From positions 62,001 through 126,000 of the forward strand of contig CALRQJ020000013.1 in NCBI GenBank assembly GCA_943370285.1: a stretch of 64,000 nt of DNA, given 5' to 3'. Below the pieces are notes generated by a model. It was not told the DNA's origin. It saw nothing but the letters and a program-made list of their open reading frames with translations, and ran no database searches. Positions 63,574-64,000 of the stretch are shown here, piece after piece. How positions within the stretch are numbered: position 1 is the stretch's first letter; every line of letters begins with the position of its first letter. A program made the translations under genes and the position numbers. Source of the stretch: CALRQJ02 sp943370285. Its GTDB lineage: Bacteria > Bacteroidota > Bacteroidia > Chitinophagales > Chitinophagaceae.

Positions 63574-64000
63574 ATGGCAGAAGATTTAATGATTTCAAAA
63601 GGCACCAAACTGGAGCAATATCAAGACTTAATTCCTCAAATCAAAGGTTTGCTCGATGGTGAATCTGATTTAATTGCCAATTTGGCCAATGTGGCCGGTG
63701 CCTTAAAAGAACAATTCGGTTGGTTTTGGGTGGGATTTTATATTGTTAAGGGTGAGCAATTAGTGCTTGGGCCATTTCAAGGACCGGTTGCCTGTACTAG
63801 AATCAATAAAGGGAGGGGTGTTTGTGGCACAAGTTGGGCACAAGCCGAAACCTTGGTTGTACCGGATGTGGAACAATTTCCCGGGCATATTGCCTGCAGC
63901 AGTTTATCAAAATCTGAAATTGTAGTTCCTGTCATAAAGAACGGAGAAGTACTAGCCGTATTGGATGTTGATAGCGATATCTTTGATCAATTTGATGAAA
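63574..64000 (+). CDS. Free methionine-(R)-sulfoxide reductase, GAF domain (partial, runs off the window)
   Basis: The gene starts with ATG at 63574 and is open to the last base (142 complete codons). The translation begins MAEDLMISKGTKLEQYQDLI and forms one GAF domain. The three conserved cysteines of fRMsr (YebR/MsrC) are visible: VACTRI, GRGVCGTSW and HIACSS, then SEIVVPVIKNGEVLAVLDVDSD. It reduces free methionine-R-sulfoxide, using Cys pairs. The remaining C-terminus lies outside the window. Confidence 0.9.
   Translation, partial: MAEDLMISKGTKLEQYQDLIPQIKGLLDGESDLIANLANVAGALKEQFGWFWVGFYIVKGEQLVLGPFQGPVACTRINKGRGVCGTSWAQAETLVVPDVEQFPGHIACSSLSKSEIVVPVIKNGEVLAVLDVDSDIFDQFDE

Overview
The window is about 64 kb of low-GC chromosomal DNA from a member of the Bacteroidota. 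The likely family is Chitinophagaceae or a near relative; this is inferred from gene content, not from a marker-gene comparison. Signs of the phylum are two type IX secretion proteins (PorQ at 45307 and a DUF5103 'plug' protein at 22345), an OmpA-less TonB-type outer-membrane receptor with a carboxypeptidase-like N-domain, a propeller-type sensor kinase, 7TM-DISM signalling, almost no Shine-Dalgarno sequences, and promoters of the form TTTG-N~20-TAnnTTTG. Genes are dense, of even composition and on both strands. I see no insertion sequence, prophage, integrase or CRISPR array.

Layout. 0.1-6.5 kb: a storage-sugar block on the + strand (glgA, glgC, an SLC45-like sugar transporter, a secreted GH13 amylase). 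Further carbon-storage genes lie elsewhere: a stand-alone CBM48 protein (30.5 kb) and a cytosolic GH13 enzyme (62-63 kb). 6.5-12 kb: stress-type genes (P-type cation ATPase, a 39-residue membrane protein, a DUF892 ferritin-like protein, Hsp20, a bacilliredoxin). 13.2-18.5 kb: parE and parC with a DUF1835/DUF3658 protein between them. 18.6-26 kb: an ABC-F ATPase, the 4.5S/SRP RNA gene, transaldolase, the T9SS plug protein, a LolC/E-like permease and Pcm. 26-37 kb: an outer-membrane receptor behind an apparent operator, a TPR protein, a secreted lactonase, tRNA-Ala(GGC), a mitochondrial-type citrate synthase, LptF/G and an HtrA protease. 37.5-45 kb: a divergent LuxC-like acyl-CoA reductase and dicluster ferredoxin, ddl with a PASTA protein, a 463-bp gap that appears to encode a structured RNA, and gcvP. 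45-64 kb: PorQ, YitT, a 7TM-DISM histidine kinase, a three-repeat secreted protein behind a sigma-54-like promoter, an acyl-CoA dehydrogenase, ribD, prmC, ExbB/ExbD, a DUF2807 cluster with two micro-ORFs, a large propeller histidine kinase, an acyltransferase, and the start of a free-methionine sulfoxide reductase gene cut by the window edge.

Most of the window is core housekeeping. The parts I could not explain by a known family, and consider most worth following, are the putative ~320-nt structured RNA at 41.9-42.2 kb, the three-repeat secreted protein with its sigma-54-like promoter (49.5-50.1 kb), the DUF1835 protein inside the topoisomerase IV locus, the DUF2807 micro-ORF cluster, and the repeated use of a single TTAA as the stop codon of both genes in convergent pairs. 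No candidate rises to a clearly new multi-gene system. All family assignments come from reading motifs by eye; none was checked by database search.
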